Assembly: GCF_002087235.1 (NCBI RefSeq)
Contig: NZ_MUIO01000079.1
Coordinates: 1-64,000, forward strand
Reading direction: 5' to 3'
Length of the DNA stretch: 64,000 bases
From: Pseudomonas floridensis
GTDB lineage: Bacteria; Pseudomonadota; Gammaproteobacteria; Pseudomonadales; Pseudomonadaceae
Shown here: positions 36,154 through 45,718 of the stretch, in pieces
How the letters are laid out: the number at the start of each line of letters is the position of its first letter
How positions within the stretch are numbered: position 1 is the first letter of the stretch
Position numbers and translations under genes: made by a program
Notes under the pieces: generated by a model
Database searches by the model: none
What the model saw: the letters and a program-made list of their open reading frames with translations, nothing else
Told to the model about the DNA's origin: nothing

Positions 36154-37056
36154 ATGACCCTGCAGTATCAAACCATTGCCGATTGCGTCGGCAACACCCC
36201 GCTGGTGCGTCTGCAACGCATGGCGGGTAATACCAGCAATACCCTCTTGTTGAAGCTTGAAGGTAACAACCCGGCTGGCTCGGTGAAAGACCGTCCCGCG
36301 CTGTCGATGATCACCCGTGCCGAGCTTCGTGGCCAGATCCACGCCGGTGACACCCTGATCGAAGCCACATCCGGCAACACCGGTATCGCCCTGGCGATGG
36401 CCGCGGCGATCAAGGGATACCGCATGATCCTCATCATGCCGGACAATTCCAGCGCCGAGCGCAAGGCTGCGATGACCGCCTATGGTGCCGAGCTGATTCT
36501 GGTCAGCAAGGAAGAAGGCATGGAAGGTGCTCGCGATCTGGCCGAACGCATGCAGGCCGAAGGGCGCGGCAAGGTGCTGGACCAGTTCGCCAACGGCGAC
36601 AATCCTGAAGCGCATTACACCTCCACCGGTCCGGAAATCTGGCAACAGACGGGCGGAACCATCACTCATTTCGTCAGTTCGATGGGCACCACCGGCACCA
36701 TCATGGGCACGTCGCGCTACCTCAAGGAGCAGAATCCCGAGGTGCAGATCGTCGGTCTGCAACCGATGGAAGGTGCGTCCATTCCCGGTATCCGCCGCTG
36801 GCCTTATGAGTACCTGCCGAAGATCTATCAGGCCGACCGTGTCGATCGCATCATCGACATGGGCCAGACCGAAGCCGAAGACACCATGCGTCGGCTGGCG
36901 CGTGAGGAAGGTATTTTCTGCGGCGTGTCATCCGGCGGTTCGGTGGCGGGCATGCTGCGCATCTCCCGTGAAGTCGAAAACGCCGTGATCGTGGCAATCA
37001 TCTGTGACCGAGGCGACCGTTACCTGTCGACTGGCGTCTACGACGCGCCTAACTGA
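36154..37056 (+). CDS. cysM: Cysteine synthase B
   Basis: CysM (300 residues) makes cysteine from O-acetylserine and sulfide or thiosulfate. It is a PLP enzyme with the Lys in GSVKDRPA, the Asn loop [12 protein letters not shown], the phosphate-binding stretch [16 protein letters not shown], and the CysM-type [17 protein letters not shown] 36154 gives the family start [21 protein letters not shown]; the frame is open 30 codons upstream. The stop overlaps the rlmD start as TGATG. It is divergent from gacS. Confidence 0.96.
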   Translation: MTLQYQTIADCVGNTPLVRLQRMAGNTSNTLLLKLEGNNPAGSVKDRPALSMITRAELRGQIHAGDTLIEATSGNTGIALAMAAAIKGYRMILIMPDNSSAERKAAMTAYGAELILVSKEEGMEGARDLAERMQAEGRGKVLDQFANGDNPEAHYTSTGPEIWQQTGGTITHFVSSMGTTGTIMGTSRYLKEQNPEVQIVGLQPMEGASIPGIRRWPYEYLPKIYQADRVDRIIDMGQTEAEDTMRRLAREEGIFCGVSSGGSVAGMLRISREVENAVIVAIICDRGDRYLSTGVYDAPN

Positions 37057-38411
37057 TGGCCAAGCATGAGAGAGGACTGCGCTTCCAGCCCGCTGGTGGC
37101 GTCAAGACCGTGCAGGTCCCGGTGGGTAAAAAGCAGCGTCTGACCATTGAGCGTCTGGCGGATGACGGGCGCGGCATTGCGTTTCTTGAAGGCAAGACCT
37201 GGTTCGTCGCTGGCAGTCTGGCGGGCGAAGAGGTCGAGGCGCGAGTGCTCAACGCGCGTGGCAAGGTGGTCGAAGCGCGTACCGAGCGTGTATTTGCCGC
37301 CAGCGAGATGCGCCGTGCACCGCTGTGCAAGCACTTCGGGCGATGCGGCGGTTGCAGTGTCCAGCATGTGCCTCATGACGAACAGCTTGCCCTGAAACAG
37401 CGCATGCTCGCCGAGCAATTGCTGCGTGTGGCCAACGTCACGCCGCAGGAATGGGCCGCGCCTTTGAGCAGCTCCGAACTGGCCTACCGCAGACGTGCGC
37501 GGGTCGCCGTGCGCTGGGACATGAAGGCCAAACGGCTGGAGGTCGGTTTCCGCGCCACCGCCAGTCAGGACATCGTCAGCATCGAAGAATGCCCGGTGCT
37601 GGTACAAGCCTTGCAGCCGATCATGACGCAGTTGCCGGCCATGTTGCAGAGCTTGAGCAAACCGCAGGCGCTGGGGCATGTCGAGCTGTTCAGCGGCTCG
37701 GCGATTGCCGTGCTGCTGCGCCATACCGCGCCGCTGGCCGACGCGGACCTGGCGATCCTGCAGGCGTTTTGCGCAGAGCACGACGCGCAGCTGTGGCTGC
37801 ACGGCGAAGGCGATCCGCAACCGGCGAACTCAGGTGATGAGTTGGGTTATCGCCTTGAACCGTGGAACCTGCAACTTGACTGGCGACCGGGAGATTTCAT
37901 TCAGGTCAACGCGGCGGTCAATACCGCGATGATCGAGCAGGCACTGGATTGGCTGGCGCCTGCGGCCGATGAACGGGTCCTGGACCTGTTCTGCGGGCTC
38001 GGCAATTTTGCCTTGCCGCTGGCCGGCAAAGCCAGAGACGTGGTGGCGGTCGAGGGCGTTGCGACCATGGTCGAACGTGCAGCCGCCAACGCAGTGAGTA
38101 ATGATCTGCACAATGTGCGGTTTTTTCAGGCGGATCTTTCGCAGCCGCTGACGAACGCCGATTGGGCCGCCGAGGGGTTTTCTGCGGTACTCTTGGACCC
38201 ACCGCGTGACGGTGCATTCGAAGTGGTACGCCAGATCAGGAAATCAGGCGCCCGACGGTTGCTCTATGTGTCCTGCAACCCGGCAACTTTGGCTCGCGAC
38301 ACGGTCGAACTGGTCAATCAGGGCTACCGACTGAAACGTGCCGGAATTCTCGATATGTTTCCTCAGACGGCGCATGTCGAGGCGATGGCTTTATTTGAAA
38401 TGAGTAAGTGA
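37056..38411 (+). CDS. rlmD: 23S rRNA (uracil(1939)-C5)-methyltransferase RlmD
   Basis: RlmD (451 residues, formerly RumA) methylates U1939 of 23S rRNA. The N-terminal TRAM domain ([20 protein letters not shown]) is followed by the iron-sulfur cysteines [10 protein letters not shown] with a further Cys in IEECPVL. The methyltransferase domain has [14 protein letters not shown] for AdoMet and the catalytic Cys in [12 protein letters not shown]. It overlaps cysM by one base, so the pair is co-translated. It is followed by relA in the conserved Pseudomonas order. Confidence 0.95.
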   Translation: MAKHERGLRFQPAGGVKTVQVPVGKKQRLTIERLADDGRGIAFLEGKTWFVAGSLAGEEVEARVLNARGKVVEARTERVFAASEMRRAPLCKHFGRCGGCSVQHVPHDEQLALKQRMLAEQLLRVANVTPQEWAAPLSSSELAYRRRARVAVRWDMKAKRLEVGFRATASQDIVSIEECPVLVQALQPIMTQLPAMLQSLSKPQALGHVELFSGSAIAVLLRHTAPLADADLAILQAFCAEHDAQLWLHGEGDPQPANSGDELGYRLEPWNLQLDWRPGDFIQVNAAVNTAMIEQALDWLAPAADERVLDLFCGLGNFALPLAGKARDVVAVEGVATMVERAAANAVSNDLHNVRFFQADLSQPLTNADWAAEGFSAVLLDPPRDGAFEVVRQIRKSGARRLLYVSCNPATLARDTVELVNQGYRLKRAGILDMFPQTAHVEAMALFEMSK

Positions 38412-38568
38412 GCGGCGGTTCATTGGATCGAGTCAGCTGCTGACAGGGAATCTCATTTAATCCGACTGGCCCGCGAATGCCGGTCCTTGCTTGCCCGGCA
38501 AGTGGCATTCGCTCAGAAGGCTGGCGACTGATGGCGCTATTCATCGCGCCGTAGGGAAGGTAAGCAGC

Positions 38569-40812
38569 ATGGTACAGGTGAGAGCGCACCAGCCGATAAA
38601 CACAGACGGCAGCATCAACCTCGACGCATGGCTCGATCATATCGTCAGCGTCGACCTGGTCCTGGACCGGGAAGTCATGAAACAGGCCTGTGAGTTCGCC
38701 CGGCAAGCCGAGCGGAACGACAAGGCGCTGAAGAATCACTGGGCAGACGGCACCTCCAGTTTCCAGACCGGTCTGGAAATCGCGGAGATTCTGGCTGACC
38801 TCAAGCTGGATCAGGACTCGCTGGTAGCAGCGGTCATTTACCGTGGCGTGCGCGAAGGCGTGATTCCGTTGCCGGATGTCGAGCAGCGCTTTGGCGCGAC
38901 GGTCGCCAAACTGATCGACGGCGTTCTGCGCATGGCTGCAATCAGTGCCAGCCTCAGCCCGCGCCAGTCGCTGGTGCTGGGCAGTCAGGCGCAGGTCGAG
39001 AACCTGCGCAAGATGCTGGTGGCGATGGTCGATGACGTGCGTGTCGCGCTGATCAAGCTGGCCGAGCGGACTTGCGCCATTCGTGCGGTGAAGAACGCCG
39101 CCGACGAGAAGCGCAACCGTGTCGCACGGGAAGTCTTCGACATCTACGCGCCGCTGGCCCATCGCCTCGGCATCGGGCACATCAAGTGGGAACTGGAAGA
39201 CCTGTCTTTCCGTTACCTGGAGCCTGAGCAATACAAGCAGATCGCCAAGCTGTTGCACGAGCGTCGGCTGGACCGCGAGCGGTTCATCAGCGACGTGATG
39301 TCCCAGCTGGAGAACGAACTGCTGGCCACCGGCGTTACCGCCGACATCAGTGGCCGTGCCAAACACATCTATTCCATCTGGCGCAAAATGCAGCGCAAGG
39401 GCCTGGCGTTCAGCCAGATCTACGACGTACGCGCGGTGCGTGTGCTGGTTCCGGAAATGCGCGATTGCTACACCGCGCTGGGGATCGTGCACACCCTGTG
39501 GCGGCATATCCCCAAGGAGTTCGACGACTACATCGCCAACCCCAAGGAAAACGGTTATCGCTCGCTGCACACTGCGGTCATCGGTCCTGAAGGCAAGGTG
39601 CTGGAAGTGCAGATCCGCACTCACGCCATGCACGAAGAGGCGGAGCTGGGTGTCTGCGCGCACTGGCGCTATAAGGGCACCGACGTCAAATCCGGTTCCA
39701 ACCACTACGAAGAGAAGATCTCCTGGTTGCGTCAGGTGCTGGAATGGCACGAAGAACTGGGCGACATCGGTGGGCTGGCCGAGCAATTGCGGGTCGATAT
39801 CGAGCCGGACCGTGTCTATGTGTTCACGCCGGACGGTCATGCAATCGACCTGCCCAAAGGCGCGACGCCGCTGGACTTCGCCTACCGCGTTCACACCGAG
39901 ATCGGCCATAACTGCCGTGGCGCGAAGATCAATGGCCGCATCGTGCCGCTCAACTACAGCCTGCAGACCGGTGAGCAGGTCGAGATCATCACCAGCAAGC
40001 ACGGCACGCCGAGCCGCGACTGGCTGAACTCGAACCTGGGTTACATCACCACCTCGCGTGCGCGGGCCAAGATCGTCCACTGGTTCAAATTGCAGGCCCG
40101 CGACCAGAACGTGGCCGCCGGTCGAACCCTGCTCGAACGCGAGCTGGCGCGTCTGGCATTGCCGCAGGTCGATTTCGACAAGCTGGCCGACAAGGCCAAT
40201 CACAAGACCGCCGACGACATGTTCGCCGCGCTGGGTGCCGGTGATCTGCGTCTGGCGCAACTGGTCAACCTGGCTCAGCAGCAGGTCGAACCGGACCGCA
40301 TGAACGAACAGCTGGAGCTGATTCCGCGCAAGGCCACAGGCTACAAACCGGGCAAGCGCGGCGATATTCAGATCCAGGGCGTGGGCAACCTGATGACGCA
40401 AATGGCTGGCTGCTGCCAGCCGTTGCCGGGCGATGCCATCGTCGGTTACATCACTCAAGGCCGCGGCGTGAGCATTCACCGTCAGGACTGCGCCTCGGTG
40501 CTGCAACTGGCCGGCCGCGAACCGGAGCGTATCATTCAGGTCAGTTGGGGGCCGGTGCCGGTGCTCACCTACCCGGTGGACATCATCATCCGCGCCTACG
40601 ACCGCTCCGGTCTGTTGCGTGACGTGACGCAAGTGTTGCTCAACGAACGGATCAACGTGCTGGCGGTCAACACCCGCTCCAACAAGGAAGACAACACCGC
40701 GCTGATGTCGCTGACCATCGAGATTCCGGGGCTGGACGCGCTGGGGCGGTTGCTGGGGCGTATTTCCCAGTTGCCGAACATCATTGAAACACGGCGTAAC
40801 CGGACGCCCTGA
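38569..40812 (+). CDS. relA: GTP pyrophosphokinase RelA
   Basis: RelA (747 residues) makes (p)ppGpp on stalled ribosomes. The N-terminal HD domain lacks a clear His-Asp pair, as in RelA-type synthetase-only proteins (YRGVREGVIPLPDVEQ). The synthetase domain has IYDVRAVRVLV and NGYRSLHTAVIGP, TGS follows at VYVFTPDGHAIDLPKGAT, then the zinc-finger region CCQPLPGD and an ACT domain at the C-terminus (IIIRAYDRSGLLRDVTQVL). ATG 38569 matches the family start MVQVRAHQPI; the frame is open upstream. Confidence 0.96.
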   Translation: MVQVRAHQPINTDGSINLDAWLDHIVSVDLVLDREVMKQACEFARQAERNDKALKNHWADGTSSFQTGLEIAEILADLKLDQDSLVAAVIYRGVREGVIPLPDVEQRFGATVAKLIDGVLRMAAISASLSPRQSLVLGSQAQVENLRKMLVAMVDDVRVALIKLAERTCAIRAVKNAADEKRNRVAREVFDIYAPLAHRLGIGHIKWELEDLSFRYLEPEQYKQIAKLLHERRLDRERFISDVMSQLENELLATGVTADISGRAKHIYSIWRKMQRKGLAFSQIYDVRAVRVLVPEMRDCYTALGIVHTLWRHIPKEFDDYIANPKENGYRSLHTAVIGPEGKVLEVQIRTHAMHEEAELGVCAHWRYKGTDVKSGSNHYEEKISWLRQVLEWHEELGDIGGLAEQLRVDIEPDRVYVFTPDGHAIDLPKGATPLDFAYRVHTEIGHNCRGAKINGRIVPLNYSLQTGEQVEIITSKHGTPSRDWLNSNLGYITTSRARAKIVHWFKLQARDQNVAAGRTLLERELARLALPQVDFDKLADKANHKTADDMFAALGAGDLRLAQLVNLAQQQVEPDRMNEQLELIPRKATGYKPGKRGDIQIQGVGNLMTQMAGCCQPLPGDAIVGYITQGRGVSIHRQDCASVLQLAGREPERIIQVSWGPVPVLTYPVDIIIRAYDRSGLLRDVTQVLLNERINVLAVNTRSNKEDNTALMSLTIEIPGLDALGRLLGRISQLPNIIETRRNRTP

Positions 40813-40843
40813 GTCAGGGTACTCGTTCATGACGCCACCGCGC

Positions 40844-40893
40844 GCCGCCCTCAGGGCGGCTGACCACAGCAGCCCGGCCCTGAACAGGCCGGG
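40844..40893 (+). terminator. Two tandem GC-rich hairpins between relA and mazG
   Basis: GCCGCCC-TCA-GGGCGGC (40844-40860) and CCCGGCC-N7-GGCCGGG (40873-40893) are both perfect stems. Neither is followed by a T-run, so they may be mRNA-stability or attenuator elements instead of efficient terminators. They lie 31-80 bp after the relA stop and just before the mazG ribosome binding site. Confidence 0.5.
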
Positions 40894-40924
40894 CGCGGAG
40901 TCCGAGCGGTAAAGAGAGTTGCCA

Positions 40925-41758
40925 ATGCACACACTTGAAGACTTGCTGCACCTGATGGCCTGGTTGCGTGATCCGCAATACGGTTGCCCGTGGGATCTGA
41001 AGCAGACATACGCCACCATCGTGCCGCATACCCTGGAAGAGGCTTATGAAGTCGCCGATGCCATCGAGCAGGGCGATTTCGACCAGCTCAAGGGCGAACT
41101 GGGGGACCTGCTGTTTCAGGTGGTCTTTTATGCACATCTGGCCAGGGAAGAAGGGCGCTTCGAATTCGATGGCGTGGTGGACGGCATCGTGCGCAAGCTG
41201 CTGCGCCGCCATCCCCATGTGTTTCCGACCGGTGAGCTGTATGCCCCGCTGGAAACGCCGCGTCTGAGCGACGAGGAGGTCAATCGCCGCTGGGACGAAA
41301 TCAAGGCTCAGGAGCGTGCCGAAAAATCGTCAGCGCCTGAACAGTTGTCCTTGCTGGATGACGTTCCCGCAGCCTTGCCTGCCTTGAGTCGTGCCACCAA
41401 GCTGCAAAAACGTGCATCGCAGGTCGGCTTCGACTGGCCTGCGGCGTTGCCGGTGGTTGACAAGGTTCGCGAAGAACTCGATGAAGTGCTCGAGGCAATG
41501 GTCGATAATGATGCCGAGGGCATTGCCGAGGAAATCGGCGATCTGTTGTTCGGTGTGGTGAATCTGGCCCGACACCTCAAGGTCGATCCGGAAACTGCGT
41601 TACGCTCGGCCAACAGCAAGTTCGACAGACGCTTCCGATTCATTGAACAGGCCTTGCGCCACGCTGAGCGCCCCATCGAGGACTGCAGTCTCGAAGAAAT
41701 GGACGCTCTGTGGGGCGAAGCCAAACGTCAGGAAAAAAGCGCACCCCGCTGCGGCTGA
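40925..41758 (+). CDS. mazG: Nucleoside triphosphate pyrophosphohydrolase MazG
   Basis: MazG (277 residues) hydrolyses NTPs and dNTPs to monophosphates and lowers ppGpp-linked effects in E. coli. It has two MazG domains, with the metal motifs EEAYEVADAI and ELGDLLFQV in the first, and EELDEVLEAM and EIGDLLFGV in the second. The first begins MHTLEDLLHLMAWLRDPQYGCPWD. ATG 40925 follows AAAGAGAG; an in-frame TTG lies two codons upstream. It follows relA and precedes a DUF2058 gene. Confidence 0.95.
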   Translation: MHTLEDLLHLMAWLRDPQYGCPWDLKQTYATIVPHTLEEAYEVADAIEQGDFDQLKGELGDLLFQVVFYAHLAREEGRFEFDGVVDGIVRKLLRRHPHVFPTGELYAPLETPRLSDEEVNRRWDEIKAQERAEKSSAPEQLSLLDDVPAALPALSRATKLQKRASQVGFDWPAALPVVDKVREELDEVLEAMVDNDAEGIAEEIGDLLFGVVNLARHLKVDPETALRSANSKFDRRFRFIEQALRHAERPIEDCSLEEMDALWGEAKRQEKSAPRCG

Positions 41759-41784
41759 GTGGTTGCTTAAGAGAGAGAAAAGAG

Positions 41785-42327
41785 ATGGCGGGTATTTCAC
41801 TTCGCGACCAGTTGCTCAAGGCAGGCCTGGTCAACCAGAAGCAGGCCAAGCAGGTCAGCAAGGAAAAGCAGAAAGAGCAGCGTCTGGTGCATAAGGGCCA
41901 GGCTCAGGTCGATGATTCGCAGAAGCGTGCGGCTCAGGAAGCGCTGGCCGAGAAGGTCAAGCGTGATCAGGAACTCAACCGTCAGCAGCAGGAAAAGATC
42001 GAGCAGAAAGCCCGTACCGCTCAGGTCAAGCAGTTGATCGAAGCTTCGCGTCTGCCCAAGCTGACCACCGAGGACTATTACAACTTCGTCGACGACAAGA
42101 AGGTCAAGCGCATCTCGGTCAACACGCTGATGCGTAACAAGCTCAGCAGCGGTTCGTTGGCCATCGTCCATCATGGCGGCGGTTACGAGATCATCCCGCG
42201 TGAGGCGGCGCTGAAGATTCAGGAGCGCGATCCGCGCCGTATCGTGCTGCTCAACACCCCGACCGAAGCGCCGGATGCGGACGATCCGTACGCGGCGTAT
42301 CAGGTGCCTGACGACCTGATGTGGTAA
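41785..42327 (+). CDS. DUF2058 nucleoid/cytoplasmic coiled-coil protein
   Basis: This 180-residue protein starts SLRDQLLKAGLVNQKQAKQV and has a long charged coiled-coil at residues about 20-90, followed by PKLTTEDYYNFVDDKKVKRISV and a C-terminal globular part (VHHGGGYEIIPREAALKI). This is the DUF2058 family (E. coli YaiL group), whose function is unknown. It starts behind AGAGAGAAAAGAG, 26 bp after mazG, and is followed by a strong terminator. Confidence 0.9.
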   Translation: MAGISLRDQLLKAGLVNQKQAKQVSKEKQKEQRLVHKGQAQVDDSQKRAAQEALAEKVKRDQELNRQQQEKIEQKARTAQVKQLIEASRLPKLTTEDYYNFVDDKKVKRISVNTLMRNKLSSGSLAIVHHGGGYEIIPREAALKIQERDPRRIVLLNTPTEAPDADDPYAAYQVPDDLMW

Positions 42328-42342
42328 GCATCGGCTGGAAAG

Positions 42343-42369
42343 ACAAAACCCGCGATGAGCGGGTTTTGT
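42343..42369 (+). terminator. Rho-independent terminator after the DUF2058 gene
   Basis: ACAAAACCCGC, GATGA loop, GCGGGTTTTGT with further T-residues. It is 16 bp after the DUF2058 stop and also faces the small minus-strand gene at 42392. Confidence 0.88.
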
Positions 42370-42391
42370 TTTTACGATTCTGAAAGTGCGA

Positions 42392-42571
42392 TCAATGGTT
42401 CTGCTGGCTTTCCAGCGCTTCGAGCTCTTCCTTATAACGGTAGGCGTCGGATTCTACGTGAAACATGCCGACCAATTGGTCCTGTTGGTGCACGTCCCAG
42501 ATCTGGATGCCGTCGGCAACGGCTTCGTGAGAGAGGTGGGCGTCGTCGCGTTCAGTAACTCTGACAGTCAT
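42392..42571 (-). CDS. Small conserved hypothetical protein
   Basis: This 59-residue frame starts at ATG 42571 behind CAGGAG and reads MTVRVTERDDAHLSHEAV, then DGIQIWDVHQQDQLVGMFHVESDAYRY and ends ALESQQNH. It is acidic and soluble. The strong ribosome binding site, the coherent amphipathic composition and the flanking terminator support expression. I do not recognise its family. It is convergent with the DUF2058 gene. Confidence 0.72.
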   Translation of the reverse strand: MTVRVTERDDAHLSHEAVADGIQIWDVHQQDQLVGMFHVESDAYRYKEELEALESQQNH

Positions 42572-42887
42572 AGTAATCAGCTCCTGACTTGATGGCCTGA
42601 AAGGGTCAGGCCTCTGGATACTGCGGCGATGTGTCGCAGGCCTCTTTTATAGAATCTGTTAGCTGGCTAAGTAAATAGCCTGTTCAGGTTCCCGTCCGCT
42701 CAGAAAATGATCATCAGTCGCAAGGCCTCTAAATATGGGGTCTTCAGCTGATCGACGGTTAAATGAAGGATTTTTCATGTGCCTTGGCGGGTGGTACAAC
42801 TGCCATAAATGACGTTGTCTGATGGTGCGGGCAGGCAGCCTCAATGCTTCGTTTCTCAGCCACGGCCCTGACGGCCAGCCAAGAAAA
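42572..42887. other. Intergenic region without a supported gene
   Basis: About 315 bp. A weak inverted word pair AGGCCTCT occurs at about 42608 and 42638 as a direct repeat. A 61-codon frame on the minus strand has no ribosome binding site or recognisable family and is not annotated. The AT-rich stretch 42655-42780 presumably holds the promoter for the small gene or plus-strand transcription, but no clear boxes were seen. Confidence 0.4.
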
Positions 42888-42908
42888 AGCCCCGCATCAA
42901 GCGGGGCT
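42888..42908 (-). terminator. Rho-independent terminator after the DUF3108 gene
   Basis: On the minus strand AGCCCCGC, a five-base loop and GCGGGGCT are followed by TTTTTCTT. It is 23 bp beyond the DUF3108 stop and is the end of the purM-purN-DUF3108 strand. Confidence 0.9.
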
Positions 42909-42931
42909 CCTTGTTGCAGCAGTCGGGTCGA

Positions 42932-43645
42932 TCAGCTGCCTTTGACAGCCTTGCCGTTCACCGTACCGTCCTGCAGCATGATGTTGTATTCCTTGCCGTC
43001 GGTTTCGACCTGTTGCAGGCGAACCAGCAGGTAATCCCAGTCCTTGGCGAACCACAGCACGGTAATGCGCTTGCTTTGCGTCGGGTCGCGCACGCGCTCG
43101 ACCTTGATGGCATCGACCTGGCCGGCCTTGGTATCGACTTTCTCTGAACCCAGTACACGGAAGTCATAAGTGTCGACTTCGTCGCCATCGACCACCTGAT
43201 AGCTCATGCTCTTCTTGCCAGCGGCAACATCGTGCTGCAGCGCGAGCTGATAGGTGGATTTGTCGAGAATGCCACGATTGAGCGGCAGTTTGATCGCGTC
43301 GCCACGGTCGGTGCCGGTCACGAACTTGGTGTTCCAGTCGAAAGCCAGATCGACCTTTTTCGACTTGCCCAGACCACTGCGTTCAAAGGTGTAGGTCTGT
43401 GGCAGCAGAGTTTCCTTGTCGACTTTCAGCGTACTGACTTCGCTCAGGCTGGCGATCATCATCGATGCCTTGAAGTTCAGGGTCCAGGTGCCGTTGGGAC
43501 CGGCTTCCAGACTGCGTTCGGCCGTGCCGCTCATGGGCAGTTGCTTCCAGTCGGCGGTGTAGCTGGCGGAGAAGGGTTGAAGGTCTGCGGCCTGTGCAGC
43601 AGGCAAGGCAAGCAGAGCGAAAGCGAAGAGCAGAGCGCGACGCAT
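42932..43645 (-). CDS. DUF3108 exported protein
   Basis: This 237-residue protein has a signal peptide (MRRALLFAFALLALPAAQA) and a beta-rich body with ERSGLGKSKKVDLAFDW, LPLNRGILDKSTYQLAL and ERVRDPTQSKRITVLWFAKDWDYLLVRL, the layout of DUF3108, a periplasmic family of unknown function. It begins 8 bp after purN on the same strand and ends in a terminator, so it may be co-transcribed with the purine genes as in other pseudomonads. Confidence 0.88.
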   Translation of the reverse strand: MRRALLFAFALLALPAAQAADLQPFSASYTADWKQLPMSGTAERSLEAGPNGTWTLNFKASMMIASLSEVSTLKVDKETLLPQTYTFERSGLGKSKKVDLAFDWNTKFVTGTDRGDAIKLPLNRGILDKSTYQLALQHDVAAGKKSMSYQVVDGDEVDTYDFRVLGSEKVDTKAGQVDAIKVERVRDPTQSKRITVLWFAKDWDYLLVRLQQVETDGKEYNIMLQDGTVNGKAVKGS

Positions 43646-43653
43646 AATATCTC

Positions 43654-44304
43654 CTAGTGTCGAATCAAATGGCCGGTGGCCGGGAGTGCCTGGCCATCCA
43701 GTAATGCGCCTTCTTCGCCCAGGCTCAATCGGCCTTCGGCGAACCAGCGTATTGCCAGCGGGTAGATACGGTGCTCCTGGACGTGCACCCGTTGCGCGAG
43801 CGTGGCGGGTGTGTCGTTCAACTGTACCGAAATCACTGCCTGTACGACCAGTGGTCCGCCATCGAGTTCCTCGGTGACGAAGTGCACACTGCAGCCATGT
43901 TCGGTATCACCGGCTTCCAGTGCACGCTGATGCGTGTGCAAACCTTTGTAGCGCGGCAGCAGGGAAGGGTGGATGTTGAGCAGGCGGCCCTGGTAGTGAC
44001 GCACGAAGCCAGCGCTGAGAATGCGCATGAACCCGGCCAGTACCACCAGCCTGGGCTGAAAGGTATCGATCAATTCGATCAGCGCGGCATCGAAGGCTTC
44101 GCGACCTTCGTAGCCCTTGTGATCCAGAACGCAGGCTTCGATGCCCGCGTCCCGGGCGCGTTGCAGGCCGAAGGCATCGTCACGGTTGGAGATGACAGCG
44201 CGGATACGGACGGGGCTGGCCCCGTCCTTGAAACTGTCGATCATCGCTTGCAGGTTGCCACCGGTGCCGGAAAGCAGCACCACGACATCGCAGGTGGCTG
44301 ACAT
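43654..44304 (-). CDS. purN: Phosphoribosylglycinamide formyltransferase
   Basis: PurN (216 residues) formylates GAR with 10-formyl-tetrahydrofolate, step three of purine synthesis. It has the folate and substrate segments SGTGGNLQAMID, LAGFMRILS, the catalytic Asn/His stretch NIHPSLLPRYKG and the Asp in ELDGGPLVVQ. ATG 44304 overlaps the purM stop as TGATG. The longer upstream frame would run inside purM and is not preferred. Confidence 0.95.
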   Translation of the reverse strand: MSATCDVVVLLSGTGGNLQAMIDSFKDGASPVRIRAVISNRDDAFGLQRARDAGIEACVLDHKGYEGREAFDAALIELIDTFQPRLVVLAGFMRILSAGFVRHYQGRLLNIHPSLLPRYKGLHTHQRALEAGDTEHGCSVHFVTEELDGGPLVVQAVISVQLNDTPATLAQRVHVQEHRIYPLAIRWFAEGRLSLGEEGALLDGQALPATGHLIRH

Positions 44305-45362
44305 CAATGCGCCTTGAGGTTTTTCAGCTCGACTTGCGCTGCACCTTCGGCTGCGGTGGCGATCTGGCCGATCACCCATGGCTGCTCGCCCGCTTCGCGC
44401 AGAACGTTCAGTGCGGTTTCGACGTGCTCCTGCGCCACGCAGATGACCATGCCCACGCCGCAGTTCAGCACGCGGTGCATTTCGTTTTCTTCAACGTTGC
44501 CTTGCTGCTGCAGCCAGTCGAACACGGCCGGACGCTGCCAACTGGCGACGTCGACCACCGCCTGGGCGCCTTGTGGCAGAACACGCGGGATGTTGTCCAG
44601 CAGGCCACCACCGGTGATGTGGGCCATGGCCTTGACGGCACCGGTTTCCTTGATGAGCTTGAGCAATGGCTTGACGTAGATGCGGGTCGGCGCCATCAGC
44701 AGTTCGGTCAGTGGCTTGCCGTCGAGCTGGATGTTTTCGATGTCGGCACCGGCGACTTCGATGATCTTGCGGATCAGCGAGTAACCGTTGGAGTGCGGGC
44801 CCGACGATGGCAGGGCCAACAGGGCGTCACCGGCGGCAACTTTGGAGCCGTCGATGATGTCGGCTTTCTCGACCACGCCGACGCAGAAACCGGCCAGGTC
44901 GTAGTCTTCGCCTTCATACATGCCGGGCATTTCAGCGGTTTCGCCGCCGACCAGCGAGCAACCGGCCAGTTCGCAGCCAGCGCCGATGCCGGTCACGACC
45001 TGGGCGGCGGTGTCGACGTTCAGTTTGCCAGTGGCGTAGTAGTCCAGGAAGAACAGCGGCTCGGCACCGCAGACCACCAGATCGTTGACGCACATGGCAA
45101 CCAGGTCGATGCCGATGCTGTCGTGCTTGTTCAGGTTCAGCGCCAGACGCAGCTTGGTGCCGACGCCGTCGGTGCCGGAGACCAGAACCGGTTGCTTGTA
45201 ACCAGCAGGGATTTCGCAGAGGGCGCCGAAACCTCCCAGGCCGCCCATGACTTCCGGACGCTTGGTGCGCTTGGCCACGCTCTTGATGCGTTCGACCAAT
45301 GCTTCACCGGCGTCGATGTCTACACCGGCGTCTTTGTAGCTCAGGGAGGGTTGCTTGCTCAT
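44304..45362 (-). CDS. purM: Phosphoribosylformylglycinamidine cyclo-ligase
   Basis: PurM (352 residues) closes the imidazole ring to give AIR, the fifth step of purine synthesis. It has [19 protein letters not shown] at the start, [14 protein letters not shown], the nucleotide-binding [12 protein letters not shown] and the C-terminal [17 protein letters not shown]. It is coupled to purN. The start at ATG 45362 lacks a strong ribosome binding site (AAAGGCCTGGATTTTTTATG context). Confidence 0.96.
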   Translation of the reverse strand: MSKQPSLSYKDAGVDIDAGEALVERIKSVAKRTKRPEVMGGLGGFGALCEIPAGYKQPVLVSGTDGVGTKLRLALNLNKHDSIGIDLVAMCVNDLVVCGAEPLFFLDYYATGKLNVDTAAQVVTGIGAGCELAGCSLVGGETAEMPGMYEGEDYDLAGFCVGVVEKADIIDGSKVAAGDALLALPSSGPHSNGYSLIRKIIEVAGADIENIQLDGKPLTELLMAPTRIYVKPLLKLIKETGAVKAMAHITGGGLLDNIPRVLPQGAQAVVDVASWQRPAVFDWLQQQGNVEENEMHRVLNCGVGMVICVAQEHVETALNVLREAGEQPWVIGQIATAAEGAAQVELKNLKAH

Positions 45363-45718
45363 AAAAAATCCAGGCCTTTAGGGGGGATTCGGAGGTATCG
45401 ACCGCTGCGCAGGGGCCCGTTCAGCAACACGCGGGGTGCGCAATGCTAGGGTGGGCCATCGCGATTGCCGGTCTGCGAAGGCGCGCGATTTTATCAGGCT
45501 TGCCCTCGGGGGGCCATCCTTGCGCCGACGGTAGGAGCAGGTTCTACTAAATAAACCGCACAGCCTTGCTCCGGGCACGTTCGACTCCATGTGTTTAGGG
45601 TGTACTTTAGGCGGGCGTTGAATGAAGAGTGGCCAACTGGTGTCTCACCGTTCGTGCTGCCCCTGAATCCGCCTTCCGAGACTGCTGTTTTTTACTTTTT
45701 TCCGTTCGGGAACTGTCC
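45363..45718. other. Divergent intergenic region between purM and the DUF2066 gene
   Basis: About 356 bp. The presumed promoters of both genes lie here. A GGGGGGATTCGGAGG stretch near 45380 and a T-rich run at 45686-45700 are visible. No PurR-type palindrome could be made out with confidence. Confidence 0.4.

Noticed and set aside
38314-41019. 901-codon open frame antisense to relA
   Set aside because: It lies opposite relA and rlmD, both unmistakable genes, and its Gln/His/Val-rich translation is the typical shadow of high third-position GC.
42659-42844. 61-codon minus-strand frame in the 42.6-42.9 kb gap
   Set aside because: No ribosome binding site, no recognisable family and no coding-like composition.
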